Shown: piece by piece, positions 34,619 to 43,148 of the stretch
Position numbering within the stretch: position 1 is the stretch's first letter
Layout: each line of letters opens with the position of its first letter
Assembly (NCBI RefSeq): GCF_036013745.1
Contig: NZ_CP107880.1
Coordinates: 6,758,001 to 6,822,000, forward strand
Reading direction: 5' to 3'
DNA: 64,000 bases
DNA from: Streptomyces sp. NBC_00483
GTDB taxonomy: Bacteria > Actinomycetota > Actinomycetes > Streptomycetales > Streptomycetaceae
Position numbers and translations under genes: made by a program
The notes under the pieces: model-generated
Told to the model about the DNA's origin: nothing
The model's database searches: none
Seen by the model: only the letters and a program-made list of their open reading frames with translations

Positions 34619-35400
34619 GCACCCCTGAGCTGCGACCTGTGCTGGAACTGGACGGGGTCTCGTACGCGTACCGGGGCGCCCCCGCTCCCGTCGTCACGGA
34701 CGTGTCGGTGGCGGTGGAGACGGGGCGGAGCCTGGCGCTCGTCGGTGAGTCCGGTGCGGGCAAGACGACGCTGCTGCGCATGCTGCTCGGGCTCGCACGC
34801 CCCACGTCCGGGACGGTCCGCTTCGACGGGGACGAGCTGCGGCCGCGCGACCGTACGCAGATGAAGGCGTTCCGGCGCGGCGTGCAGTGCGTCTTCCAGG
34901 ACCCGTACGCCTCGTTGGACCCGCGGCAGCGGGTGCGGCGGATCGTGGCCGAGCCGCTGCGGTCGCTCGGCGTCGCGACGGGGGAGGAGGCGGACCGGAA
35001 GGTCGCGCACGCCCTCGAACGGGTGGGGCTTCCGGCCGACGCGGGGGAGCGGTACCCGCACGAGTTCTCCGGTGGGCAGCGGCAGCGCATCGCCATCGCG
35101 CGGGCCACGGTGTGCGATCCGCGGGTCCTCCTCGCCGACGAACCGGTCTCCGCGCTCGACGTCACGACGCGGGTCAAGGTCGTCGACCTGCTGGCCGAGC
35201 TGAAGGAGACGGCGGGCCTGACGATCGTCATGGTCTCCCACGACCTGTCGGTGGTGGCGGCGCTGTGCGAACGCACGGCGGTACTGGAACGGGGCCGGGT
35301 GGTCGAGTCCGGCCCCACGCCGACGGTCATGGGCGCCCCGGACCACGCGTACACGCGCCGCTTGCTGTCGAGCGTCCCAAGGCTCCCCACGGCCGGCTGA
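34615..35400 (+). CDS. ABC transporter ATP-binding protein, DppF type
   Basis: A 261-residue ATPase, the second of the pair. Walker A GESGAGKTT near residues 44-52, FQDPYASLDPRQRV (DppF-type Q-loop), signature FSGGQRQR, Walker B VLLADEPVSALD, switch His in VSHDLSVV. As in its partner, the C-terminal Cys-rich extension is missing. It is the last gene of the operon; a repeat-rich tract follows. Confidence 0.92.
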   Translation: MSTPELRPVLELDGVSYAYRGAPAPVVTDVSVAVETGRSLALVGESGAGKTTLLRMLLGLARPTSGTVRFDGDELRPRDRTQMKAFRRGVQCVFQDPYASLDPRQRVRRIVAEPLRSLGVATGEEADRKVAHALERVGLPADAGERYPHEFSGGQRQRIAIARATVCDPRVLLADEPVSALDVTTRVKVVDLLAELKETAGLTIVMVSHDLSVVAALCERTAVLERGRVVESGPTPTVMGAPDHAYTRRLLSSVPRLPTAG

Positions 35401-35415
35401 CGCCCGCCTGCCCCC

Positions 35416-35690
35416 GCGCCACGGGGCTCCGCCCGGGTCCTGGCCGTTCCTACGCCTCGGGGCTCTGCCCCGGGGCCTGGCCGTTCCTACGCCACGGGGC
35501 TCTGCCCCGGACCCCGCGCCTCAATCGCCGGCGGGGCTGATTTGGCCGAACCGGCGTTACGGACACGGGGCTCCGCCCGGGGCGTGGCCGTTCCCACAGC
35601 ACGGGGCTCCGCGCGGGTCCTGGCCGTTCCTACGCCACGGGGCTCTGCCCCGAACCCCGCTGCTCAATCGCCGCAGGGGCTTGAATGCCC
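35416..35690 (+). repeat. array of 36-37 bp GC-rich repeat units after the peptide ABC operon
   Basis: The stretch repeats ACGGGGCTCNGCCC followed by TGGCCGTTCC (at 35441, 35478, 35585, 35621) and ends with CCCCGCTGCTCAATCGCCGC. The palindromic GGGGCTCTGCCCC modules would form hairpins in RNA. It is the start of a 903-base gene-free tract (35401-36303). Confidence 0.7.
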
Positions 35691-35717
35691 ACCCGCAGGC
35701 AATCGCCCGGCTCCGGT

Positions 35718-35774
35718 CCATCTCCCGTCCACCCGCCCATCTCCCGTCCACCCGCCCATCTCCCACCCACCCGC
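35718..35774 (+). repeat. three tandem copies of a 19-bp repeat
   Basis: Units starting CCATCTCCC(G/A)(T/C)CCACCCGC begin at 35718, 35737 and 35756. No open frame of credible composition runs across them. Confidence 0.75.
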
Positions 35775-35880
35775 CCCCTCCGGGGGCGTCGGCCCGACGG
35801 GGTGCCGCCACCGCCTTGGCCGATCCGCCGGCAGCCACGCCTCCCCACCCGGGACGGCGAGGGGCGCGCCCCCGCCAGCC

Positions 35881-36108
35881 ACGGCTCCCCGCCCGTTACG
35901 GTCGACGCCGCCCCGCCCTAGGCAACCCGCCGCAAGCACGGCTCCCCGCCCGTTGCGGTCGACGCCGCCCCGCCCTGGGCAATCCGCCGCAAGCACGGCT
36001 CCCGGCCCGTTGCGGTCGGCCGCACGCGCCTTGGGCAATCTGCCGCCAGCCACGGCTCCCCACCGTTTGCGGCGACCCCAACCGCCTTGGGCAATCTGCC
36101 GCCTTGGG
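35881..36108 (+). repeat. four tandem copies of a 57-bp repeat
   Basis: Units begin ACGGCTCCCCGCCCGTTGCG and start at 35881, 35938, 35995 and 36052, exactly 57 bp apart, diverging progressively. The last unit runs into GCCTTGGGCGGCAGGGTGGGCAAGG-like sequence ending near 36128. An inverted single-unit version lies inside a gene at 50524-50690. From 36129 to 36303 I see only the leader of the next gene. Confidence 0.85.
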
Positions 36109-36303
36109 CGGCAGGGTGGGCAAGGCGGCACCCCGGTGCGGCGCAACCAGGACGGGAGGCGCCGACCACGGCACCCGGTGCCGCGTAATGGTGGGGACGA
36201 CGTCGACCACGGCAGGGCGGGCCCCCGGTGCCGCGCCGCGATACGGAGGGCCCCGCCCCGGCCACCCGCACAACCGACCGCCGCACCGGGGTACCCTCCC
36301 CGC

Positions 36304-36867
36304 ATGCCGCACCGGAACCGCACGGACGACCGCGCCGTCACCATCGGCCCCCTGGACCTGCGCACCCGTGTCGACGAGGCGCTCGCCGTGCAGGCGTACG
36401 CGTTCGGACTCAGCGACGACGAGATCGCCGTACGCCGCCAGATCGTGCTGCGGCACATCACCTACCCGGGGGCCCGCTCCCTCGGCGCGACGACCGAAAC
36501 CGGCCGACTCGTCGGCTTCGTCTACGGGATGCCGAACGACCGCACCCACTGGTGGTCCACCGTCGTCGAGCCGTATCTGCGCGCCCGCGACGAGGACCGC
36601 TGGCTCGACGACTCCTTCGTGATCACGGAGTTGCACGTGCACCCCGGCTACCAGAACCGCGGCATCGGCCGCACCCTCATCACGACGATCACCGCCGGCG
36701 CCACCGAGCCCCGCTCGATCCTCTCCGCGATCGACATCGACAGCCCGGCCCGCGGCCTCTACCACTCGCTCGGCTACGAGGACCTGGCCCGCCAGGTGCT
36801 GTTCCCCAGCGCTCCGCGCCCGTACGCGGTGATGGGCGCGCCCCTGCCGCTCAGGCGCACGCCCTGA
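36304..36867 (+). CDS. GNAT N-acetyltransferase
   Basis: A 187-residue single-domain acetyltransferase. The acetyl-CoA loop is in ELHVHPGYQNRGIGRTLI (Q-N-R-G-I-G) near residues 110-127, and the last strands include IDSPARGLYHSLGYEDLARQ. Acceptor unknown. There is no Shine-Dalgarno sequence; TACCCT lies at 36292-36297, six bases before the ATG, so the message may be leaderless. Neighbouring frames upstream cross the repeats and are not credible extensions. Confidence 0.82.
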   Translation: MPHRNRTDDRAVTIGPLDLRTRVDEALAVQAYAFGLSDDEIAVRRQIVLRHITYPGARSLGATTETGRLVGFVYGMPNDRTHWWSTVVEPYLRARDEDRWLDDSFVITELHVHPGYQNRGIGRTLITTITAGATEPRSILSAIDIDSPARGLYHSLGYEDLARQVLFPSAPRPYAVMGAPLPLRRTP

Positions 36868-36940
36868 GACCGATTTCCGGCCGCACCCACGCCCCGGCTA
36901 ACCTCCTGACATCAGCCTTTCGTCGCAGGAGTCAAGAATC

Positions 36941-38641
36941 ATGGCCAAGGTCCAGGTCCAGCGCATGTCCCGATTGATGGTCAAGACTCTGCGCGACGAC
37001 CCGGCGGACGCCGAAGTCCTCAGCCACAAGCTGCTGGTCCGCGCCGGTTTCGTGCGCCGCACCGCCGCCGGTGTCTGGTCCTGGCTGCCGCTCGGCCGAC
37101 GGGTCTACGCGAACGTCGAGCGCGTCATCCGCGAGGAGATGGACGCCATCGGCGGCCAGGAGGTCCTCCTGCCCGCCCTGCTCCCCAAGGAGCCGTACGA
37201 GGCGACCGGGCGCTGGGAGGAGTACGGCGCCGAGCTGTTCCGCCTCCAGGACCGCCGGGGCGGCGACTACCTGCTCGGCCCGACCCACGAGGAGATCTTC
37301 ACCCAGCTGGTCAAGGACCAGTGCACGTCCTACAAGGACCTGCCGGTGATCCTCTACCAGATCCAGACCAAGTACCGCGACGAGGCCCGCCCCCGCGCCG
37401 GCATCCTGCGCGGCCGCGAGTTCCAGATGAAGGACTCGTACTCCTTCGACCTCTCCGACGAGGGCCTCGCCGAGTCGTACGGCCTGCACCGCGCCGCGTA
37501 CCAGCGCATCTTCGAGCGCCTCGGCCTCGACTACCGGATCTGCGCCGCGACCGCCGGCGCCATGGGCGGCTCGAAGTCGGAGGAGTTCCTGGCCCCGGCC
37601 GCGGCCGGCGAGGACACCTTCGCGGACTGCCCGCAGTGCGACTACGCGGCGAACACCGAGGCGGTCGGCTTCGCCGTGAAGACGGTCGACGCGGAGGGCG
37701 TGCCCGCCCTGGAGGAGACCCCCACCCCCGACACCCCCACGATCGAGACGCTCGCCGCGTACATGCAGGTCCCGGCCTCTGCGACCCTCAAGAACCTCCT
37801 CGTCAAGGTCGACGGCGAGATCGTCGCCGTCGGCGTCCCCGGGGACCGCGAGGTCGACATGGGCAAGGTCGAGGCGCACTTCGCCCCGGCCGCCGTCGAG
37901 CTGGTCACCGCCGAGGACTTCGAGGGCCGCGACGACCTGGTGCGTGGCTACGTCGGCCCGCAGGGCCTGGAGAAGGTCACGTACATCGCCGACCCGCGGG
38001 TCGCCCCCGGCACGGCGTGGATCACCGGCGCCAACAAGGACGGCGTGCACGCGAAGAACGTCGTCGCGGGCCGTGACTTCGAGGTCTCCGAGTACGTCGA
38101 CGTGGTCGTCGTCCAGGAAGGCGACCCGTGCCCCAACTGCGGCACCGGCCTCAAGCTGGACCGCGCCATCGAGATCGGCCACATCTTCCAGCTCGGCCGC
38201 AAGTACGCCGACGCGTTCCAGCTCGACGTCCTCGGCCAGAACGGCAAGCCGGTCCGCGTGACCATGGGCTCGTACGGCATCGGGGTCTCGCGTGCCGTCG
38301 CGGCGCTCGCCGAGCAGCACGCCGACGACAAGGGCCTGATCTGGCCGGAGGAGATCGCCCCCGCCGACGTGCACGTGGTGGCGGCGGGCAAGGCCCTCCA
38401 GACCGAACTGGCCCTGGAGGTCTCCGACAAGCTCGCGGCCGCGGGCGTCCGAGTCCTGGTCGACGACCGCCCCGGTATCTCGCCCGGCGTGAAGTTCACC
38501 GACTCCGAGCTGATCGGCGTCCCGAAGATCCTGGTCGCGGGCCGCCGCAGCGCCGACGGCGTCGTAGAACTGAAGGACCGCCGCACCGGCGAGCGCGAGG
38601 AACTGACGGTCGCCGAGGCCGTCGCCCGCCTCACGGCATAA
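36941..38641 (+). CDS. proS: prolyl-tRNA synthetase (bacterial type)
   Basis: A 566-residue class II synthetase that charges tRNA-Pro. Motif 1 region is [17 protein letters not shown], motif 2 is [27 protein letters not shown] (region about residues 144-170), motif 3 lies in [18 protein letters not shown]. Between motifs 2 and 3 is the INS editing domain that removes mischarged alanine. The anticodon-binding domain fills the C-terminus. Confidence 0.97.
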   Translation: MAKVQVQRMSRLMVKTLRDDPADAEVLSHKLLVRAGFVRRTAAGVWSWLPLGRRVYANVERVIREEMDAIGGQEVLLPALLPKEPYEATGRWEEYGAELFRLQDRRGGDYLLGPTHEEIFTQLVKDQCTSYKDLPVILYQIQTKYRDEARPRAGILRGREFQMKDSYSFDLSDEGLAESYGLHRAAYQRIFERLGLDYRICAATAGAMGGSKSEEFLAPAAAGEDTFADCPQCDYAANTEAVGFAVKTVDAEGVPALEETPTPDTPTIETLAAYMQVPASATLKNLLVKVDGEIVAVGVPGDREVDMGKVEAHFAPAAVELVTAEDFEGRDDLVRGYVGPQGLEKVTYIADPRVAPGTAWITGANKDGVHAKNVVAGRDFEVSEYVDVVVVQEGDPCPNCGTGLKLDRAIEIGHIFQLGRKYADAFQLDVLGQNGKPVRVTMGSYGIGVSRAVAALAEQHADDKGLIWPEEIAPADVHVVAAGKALQTELALEVSDKLAAAGVRVLVDDRPGISPGVKFTDSELIGVPKILVAGRRSADGVVELKDRRTGEREELTVAEAVARLTA

Positions 38642-38650
38642 GCACACCCG

Positions 38651-38689
38651 GTCCCCGGCCCCGCTGCCATCAGCAGCGGGGCCGGGGAC
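38651..38689 (+). terminator. strong terminator hairpin after proS
   Basis: Arms 38651-38667 (GTCCCCGGCCCCGCTGC) and 38673-38689 form a 17-bp perfect stem with loop CATCA. There is no long T-run, as is usual in high-GC actinobacteria. Confidence 0.65.
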
Positions 38690-38699
38690 GGTAGGGCAA

Positions 38700-38852
38700 T
38701 TCAGGCCCCTGCGGCGCTTGAGCAGCGGGGCCCGGGGCGGCAAATTCAGCCCCTCCGGCGTTTGAGGCGCCGGACCCGGGGCCGAGCCCCGATCTTTCCA
38801 GCCCCGCCGGCGATTGAGGCGCGGGGTCCGGGGCGGAGCCCCGTGGCGTGGG
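38700..38852. repeat. three degenerate copies of the GC-rich interspersed repeat
   Basis: Three units of the form CCCC(T/G)(G/C)CGGCG(C/T/A)TTGAG followed by a GGGG-rich palindromic box ending GGCGGAGCCCCG occupy the space between convergent proS and the kinase-fold gene. Same family as 19667-19776, 35416-35690 and 50615-50660. Confidence 0.7.
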
Positions 38853-38924
38853 GGCGGTCGGCCGGCTACCCCAGCCAACGCTGGAAAGCGGCTCGGCCCC
38901 ACGTCACACGGCTCCGCCGCGACG

Positions 38925-39842
38925 TCACAGCCAGCCCGCGAACTCCAACAGGTTCTCGCCGTCCTGGTGCCGCCCCACGCGCAGTGCCCGCGCGCCCGAT
39001 TCCACCGCGCGGAAGAGGGTCCAGCCGCGCAGGCGGTCCTGGTCGACCTCCAGGGACTCCGCGAGCTTCTTCACCCGGCGGCGGGTGATGGCCGGGCCCG
39101 AGGGGGAGCCGATGAGGTCCTCCACGCGGTCGCGGACCAGGCGCGCCAGGTCGAAGGCGGTCTCGCCGACGACCGGGTCGGGGCCGACCGCCAGCCACGG
39201 CATCCGCTCCCCGGACAGCACCTTGGACTGCCGGAACGTACCGTGCAGCAAACGGAGTTCGGGAGGCGAGGAGACGAGCTCGTCCCGCCTTTCGAGGGCC
39301 GCGTCGATCAGGGGAGCCACGTCGGGGAAGGAGTCCACCGTCGCCCGCATACCGACCGCCTGGCGGCCCGTGCGCTCCGGAACGGTCTCGCAGTTGCGCC
39401 CCTCGGGCGGGTCCACCCACAGGCGGCGCAGCGTGCCCGCCGCCTCCAGGAGCGCCTTCGCCTCCGGCAGCGTACGGACGGAGACCTCCGGGTGGAGGCG
39501 CTCGAGGAGGAGTGCGCCGTCGTTCACGCCCGGGTCCAGCAGGCGCACCGCGCCGAAGCCGTCCCAGTGTGTGAGCGCCGCGCGCTCGGCCTCCGGACGG
39601 AACCGCTCGGGCGCCAGCTTGAGGATCGCCGGTGAGCCGTCCGCCCTGCGGACGTGGGCGACCAGGCTGCTGCGGCCCCCGGGCACATGCACCCGCTCCA
39701 CCGTCACATCGCGCCGCTCCGCCGCCTCGTCGAGCAGCGTGCCGACCCGGTCGAGCCACGCCGACGCCCCGTCGTCACGCACCTCGCCGAGCGCGTTCAC
39801 AAGACGCGAAGGCGGTTCGAATGCCATGGGCGGGGATGCCAT
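38925..39842 (-). CDS. aminoglycoside phosphotransferase-fold protein lacking catalytic residues (predicted pseudokinase)
   Basis: A 305-residue protein with the APH kinase fold, closest in layout to APH(6)/hydroxyurea phosphotransferases. The N-lobe retains the ATP lysine in SPAILKLAPERF and a hinge GALLLERLHPE. The catalytic loop, normally H-G-D-x-x-x-x-N, reads LLHGTFRQSKVL, so Asp is Thr202 and Asn is Lys207; the metal-binding Asp of the usual A-I-D-P-K-P motif is Gly (LAVGPDPVVGE). ADP transfer to a substrate is therefore unlikely. It is the third gene of a leftward trio with a ferritin-like protein and a lipoprotein. ATG at 39842 has GGAAGG about 13 bases upstream; ATG at 39827 and TTG at 39863 are alternatives. 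Confidence 0.72.
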   Translation of the reverse strand: MASPPMAFEPPSRLVNALGEVRDDGASAWLDRVGTLLDEAAERRDVTVERVHVPGGRSSLVAHVRRADGSPAILKLAPERFRPEAERAALTHWDGFGAVRLLDPGVNDGALLLERLHPEVSVRTLPEAKALLEAAGTLRRLWVDPPEGRNCETVPERTGRQAVGMRATVDSFPDVAPLIDAALERRDELVSSPPELRLLHGTFRQSKVLSGERMPWLAVGPDPVVGETAFDLARLVRDRVEDLIGSPSGPAITRRRVKKLAESLEVDQDRLRGWTLFRAVESGARALRVGRHQDGENLLEFAGWL

Positions 39843-39869
39843 GCGCGGGGATTTCCTTCCCAAGTCTGC

Positions 39870-40352
39870 CTATGTGCTGGGGTCCTCCGGCGGGGGCGAC
39901 GACGCGGACGGCGCCGCGGCCCGTTCGGAGAGCCCAGGGAAGGCTACGCTGCCGCCGCCCCAGCGCACGGCACGGACCGCCGCCTCACGGAGCGCGTCGG
40001 CCGCGCTCCGGCGCCGCTCCCCGCTCGCCGCCCGTACGAGATCCGAGTAGACGCCCGCGACCCTGCTCTCGATGTCCGCGGCGAGCCGAGCCGCCGCCGA
40101 CGAGTCGGGCACCGGGAACGGCAGCGCGTACGCCCCCGCGGACTCCTCGGGATTGCCGCCCAAGTCGCGCACCGTGCGCCGCAGTTCGTCGCGGCGGGCG
40201 CGATGCGCGTCGTACGCGTCCCTGGCCCGGCCCCTGCGGTCCTCGCCGATCCGGCCGCCGACCACCCCGTAGCCGTACACCGCCGCGTGCTCGGCGCGCA
40301 GCGCCGCCTGCACCGCCCCGAGCAGCTCGTTCTCGCTGTTGTCCGAGCTCAT
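39870..40352 (-). CDS. DUF4439 ferritin-like domain protein
   Basis: A 160-residue all-helical protein of the DUF4439 family (ferritin-like four-helix bundle). Helix 1 is LLGAVQAALRAEHAAVYGYGVVGGRI with the conserved Glu-His pair (residues about 10-35), helix 2 is ARDAYDAHRARRDELRRTV, and residues about 84-135 give helices 3 and 4. The usual di-iron Glu-x-x-His sets of true ferritins are incomplete, so iron binding is uncertain. The ATG overlaps the stop of the lipoprotein gene upstream. Confidence 0.8.
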   Translation of the reverse strand: MSSDNSENELLGAVQAALRAEHAAVYGYGVVGGRIGEDRRGRARDAYDAHRARRDELRRTVRDLGGNPEESAGAYALPFPVPDSSAAARLAADIESRVAGVYSDLVRAASGERRRSAADALREAAVRAVRWGGGSVAFPGLSERAAAPSASSPPPEDPST

Positions 40353-40972
40353 TTCCGTCCGTCCTCCGACAGCAGATACGCGTGCCCTGCCCCGGCCGCC
40401 GCCACCGACGCGAGCAGCCGTGCCAGCTCACCGGGGGCGTCCACGAGCGCGGACATCCGGCGGTCCGAGAGCCGCTGCTCGGCCACCGAGAGCGCCTTGA
40501 GGATGTCCTTCTCGGAGGCCGGCGCCGCGGCCGACTTCCCGCCCGGGGGCGCCGCGGCGCCCGAAGGCCGACGGGCCCCGCCGAACGCCTTCAGGTGCCG
40601 CTCGACCTCGGCCCGCAGCGGGTTCAGCCGCTCCGCGAGCGCCGGACGGGCCGACACCGCCCGGTCGTACTGGCCGAGGAGGTCCGAGCTCTCCCGCGCC
40701 GCCTGCGTCCGCAGCCGCTTCTCCTGTGCCGCGGCGGGCGCCCCGCTGCCACCGTCGGCGCCGCCTTCGGCGTCCGAGCAGCCGGTCAGCAGCGCGGCCC
40801 CGGCCAGCGAGGCGAGCAGAGTCCTACGACGTGGCCCGGAGCGGGCGAGAGGGGGCAGCGGCACGGCAGGCGTCCTCAGGGGCGAAGAGGCGGGAGGAGA
40901 GGGTGCTTTCAGGGAGGCGGCTACTTGATCGGAACTGATCAGGTCCGACCGAGGGGGAGTGGCGGTGATCAC
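40349..40972 (-). CDS. Tat-type lipoprotein, helical ferritin-like partner
   Basis: A roughly 207-residue lipoprotein. Arg48-Arg50 (GPRRRTLLAS) form a twin-arginine-type n-region, followed by a hydrophobic stretch and lipobox LLTGC with Cys65. The mature part is Ala/Arg-rich and helical (SSDLLGQYDRAVSARPALAERL, residues about 92-113; ALSVAEQRLSDRRMSALVDA), resembling the DUF4439-associated lipoproteins. GTG at 40972 is a best guess because upstream codons run antisense into rimP; the true start could be closer to the Arg cluster. First gene of the leftward trio. Confidence 0.68.
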   Translation of the reverse strand: MITATPPRSDLISSDQVAASLKAPSPPASSPLRTPAVPLPPLARSGPRRRTLLASLAGAALLTGCSDAEGGADGGSGAPAAAQEKRLRTQAARESSDLLGQYDRAVSARPALAERLNPLRAEVERHLKAFGGARRPSGAAAPPGGKSAAAPASEKDILKALSVAEQRLSDRRMSALVDAPGELARLLASVAAAGAGHAYLLSEDGRK

Positions 40973-41090
40973 CGTACCGTCGCCCTCGCACGGGTGGACG
41001 GCAACACCCCCCTGGACCGGATACCCTTTGAGCTGACGCGCAAGGAAAGTCAGTAACCACAACAGCACACGCGGCCGAGGAGTCACCCGG

Positions 41091-41609
41091 ATGAGCACCA
41101 CCCAGAACGAGAGGCTGCGGGAACTACTGGAACCGCTCGTCACCTCACAGGGGCTCGAACTCGAAGAGATCGAAGTGGCCTCGGTCGGACGCAAGCGTGT
41201 GCTGCGCGTCGTCGTCGACTCCGACGAGGGCGCCGACCTGGACGTGATCGCCGATGTGAGCCGCGCGCTCTCGGCGAAGCTCGACGAGACCGACGCCATG
41301 GGCGAGGGCGAGTACGAACTCGAGGTCGGAACGCCCGGCGCCGAGCGCCCCCTCACCGAGCACCGTCACTACGTCCGCGCGACGGACCGCCTCGTGAAGT
41401 TCCAGCTGAACGACGAATCCGAGCTGGTCGCGCGCATCATCAAGGTCGACGACGACGGCCTCGACCTGGAAGTACCGGGAGTGAAGGGGCGCAAGCCGAC
41501 CTCCCGAAGGCTCGCCTTCGCGGACATCGCCAAGGCGCGGGTCCAGGTCGAGTTCAACCGCAAGAACAAGAACGACGCCGACGACAACGACAACGAAGAG
41601 GAGGCGTAG
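41091..41609 (+). CDS. rimP: ribosome maturation factor RimP
   Basis: A 172-residue factor for 30S subunit maturation. The N-terminal alpha/beta domain ([20 protein letters not shown]) and the SH3-like C-terminal domain ([18 protein letters not shown]) are both present; [17 protein letters not shown] matches the family signature between them. An acidic Asp/Asn/Glu tail (residues about 160-172) is an extension. It opens the nusA-infB operon, two bases before nusA. Confidence 0.95.
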   Translation: MSTTQNERLRELLEPLVTSQGLELEEIEVASVGRKRVLRVVVDSDEGADLDVIADVSRALSAKLDETDAMGEGEYELEVGTPGAERPLTEHRHYVRATDRLVKFQLNDESELVARIIKVDDDGLDLEVPGVKGRKPTSRRLAFADIAKARVQVEFNRKNKNDADDNDNEEEA

Positions 41610-41611
41610 CC

Positions 41612-42622
41612 GTGGACATCGACATGAGTGCCCTGCGTGGGCTGGTCCGGGAGAAGGAGATCTCCTTCGATCTGCTGGTAGAAGCGATCGAGTCGGCTCT
41701 CCTCATCGCCTACCACCGCACCGACGGAAGCTTCCGCCACGCGCGCGTGCGGCTCGACCGCGAGAGCGGCCACGTCACGGTCTGGGCGAAGGAGGACCCG
41801 TCGGACCTCGAAGAGGGCCAGGAGCCCAAGGAGTTCGACGACACCCCCTCCGACTTCGGCCGGATCGCCGCCACCACCGCGAAGCAGGTCATCCTGCAGC
41901 GGCTGCGCGACGCCGAGGACGACGCGACGCTCGGCGAGTACGCGGGCCGCGAGGGCGACATCGTGATGGGCCAGGTCCAGCAGGGCCGCGACCCGAAGAA
42001 CGTGCTGGTCGACATCGGCAAGCTGGAAGCCATCCTGCCGGTGCAGGAGCAGGTTCCCGGCGAGGAGTACCCGCACGGCCTGCGGCTGCGCTCGTACGTC
42101 GTGCGCGTCGCCAAGGGCGTCCGCGGCCCGTCCGTGACCCTGTCCCGTACGCACCCGAACCTCGTGAAGAAGCTCTTCTCGCTCGAGGTGCCGGAGATCG
42201 CCGACGGCAGCGTCGAGATCTGCGCCATCGCCCGCGAGGCCGGCCACCGTTCGAAGATCGCCGTGCGCTCCACCCGGAGCGGGCTCAACGCCAAGGGCGC
42301 CTGCATCGGCCCGATGGGCGGCCGTGTGCGCAATGTCATGGGCGAGCTCAACGGCGAGAAGATCGACATCGTCGACTGGTCCGATGACCCGGCCGAGATG
42401 GTGGCCAACGCGCTGTCCCCGGCCCGTGTCTCCAAGGTCGAGATCGTGGACCTCGCGGCCCGCTCGGCCCGCGTGACGGTGCCCGACTACCAGCTCTCCC
42501 TTGCCATCGGCAAGGAGGGGCAGAACGCCCGGCTCGCGGCCCGGCTCACCGGCTGGCGCATCGACATCCGCCCGGACACCGAGCAGGCCGACGCCCCCGA
42601 GGGTGCTCCCGAAGGGGAATAA
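41612..42622 (+). CDS. nusA: transcription termination/antitermination factor NusA
   Basis: A 336-residue NusA of the short actinobacterial type. Domains in order: N-terminal polymerase-binding domain (residues 1-100), S1 domain ([20 protein letters not shown]), KH1 and KH2 ([41 protein letters not shown] region near residues 295-317). The acidic repeats found at the C-terminus of E. coli NusA are absent, as expected here. Start GTG at 41612. Confidence 0.96.
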   Translation: MDIDMSALRGLVREKEISFDLLVEAIESALLIAYHRTDGSFRHARVRLDRESGHVTVWAKEDPSDLEEGQEPKEFDDTPSDFGRIAATTAKQVILQRLRDAEDDATLGEYAGREGDIVMGQVQQGRDPKNVLVDIGKLEAILPVQEQVPGEEYPHGLRLRSYVVRVAKGVRGPSVTLSRTHPNLVKKLFSLEVPEIADGSVEICAIAREAGHRSKIAVRSTRSGLNAKGACIGPMGGRVRNVMGELNGEKIDIVDWSDDPAEMVANALSPARVSKVEIVDLAARSARVTVPDYQLSLAIGKEGQNARLAARLTGWRIDIRPDTEQADAPEGAPEGE

Positions 42623-42723
42623 ATCCGAGCGCTCGGCGCTTGGATCACGACAGTATGTGACGAGCCAACCGTTCGATCTTTGCCCCAAAGGGGTGAGGTC
42701 GATACGGGGAGGTAGACTTAACC

Positions 42724-43002
42724 GTGTCTGGTCGGACGCATGCCCGCGCATGCCCTGAGCGAACCTGCGTGGGATGCCGGGAGCGAGCGGCCAAGAGCGA
42801 ACTGCTGCGGATCGTGGTGATCGAGGGCCAATGCGTCCCCGATGATCGCGGTACGCTGCCCGGCCGGGGTGCGTACGTGCATCCCGCCCTGGCCTGTCTT
42901 GACCTGGCGGTCCGCCGCCGGGCGTTTCAGAGGGCTTATCGGGCCCCTGGACCGTTCGACACGGCGGCCCTGCGCCACCGCGTCGAGCAGGCAACACCGT
43001 AA
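42724..43002 (+). CDS. ylxR: YlxR family RNA-binding protein
   Basis: A 92-residue small basic protein with the YlxR core ERTCVGCRERAAKSELLRIV (start of the domain) and GRGAYVHPALACLDLAVRRR. It lies between nusA and infB as in most bacteria. Members bind RNA or nucleoid-associated targets; recent work links some to RNase P activity. GTG start at 42724. Confidence 0.92.
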   Translation: MSGRTHARACPERTCVGCRERAAKSELLRIVVIEGQCVPDDRGTLPGRGAYVHPALACLDLAVRRRAFQRAYRAPGPFDTAALRHRVEQATP

Positions 43003-43007
43003 GAAGC

Positions 43008-43099
43008 GCCGCACGGAACCCCCGTGCGGCCCTGGTATTCCGCGAGTTGGAAGTAGGTCGAGATTGCGATGAGCACTCGATGAGCACGCGATGAGTACG
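43008..43099 (+). promoter_or_regulatory. infB leader: hairpin and three 11-bp direct repeats
   Basis: A 9-bp stem (GCCGCACGG, 43008-43016, with 43022-43030) is followed by CGATGAG(C/T)AC repeated at 43067, 43078 and 43089, exactly 11 bp apart. Spaced one helical turn, the repeats could be protein sites; each also contains an ATG. The hairpin could attenuate read-through from ylxR. Confidence 0.4.
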
Positions 43100-43148
43100 C
43101 CCATGAAGTAGCGACGGTCCGGCGTAACCCGGACCTAAAAGGAGCGAA

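Noticed and set aside
35881..36108. CRISPR array
   Set aside because: Units are contiguous 57-bp tandem repeats without unique spacers, and no cas gene is nearby.
35542..36303. N-terminal extension of the GNAT protein through the repeat tract
   Set aside because: The extension is Pro/Arg/Ala low complexity made by tandem repeats; the acetyltransferase fold starts at 36304.
38925..39842. Aminoglycoside resistance gene
   Set aside because: Catalytic Asp, Asn and metal-binding Asp are replaced; see the pseudokinase finding.
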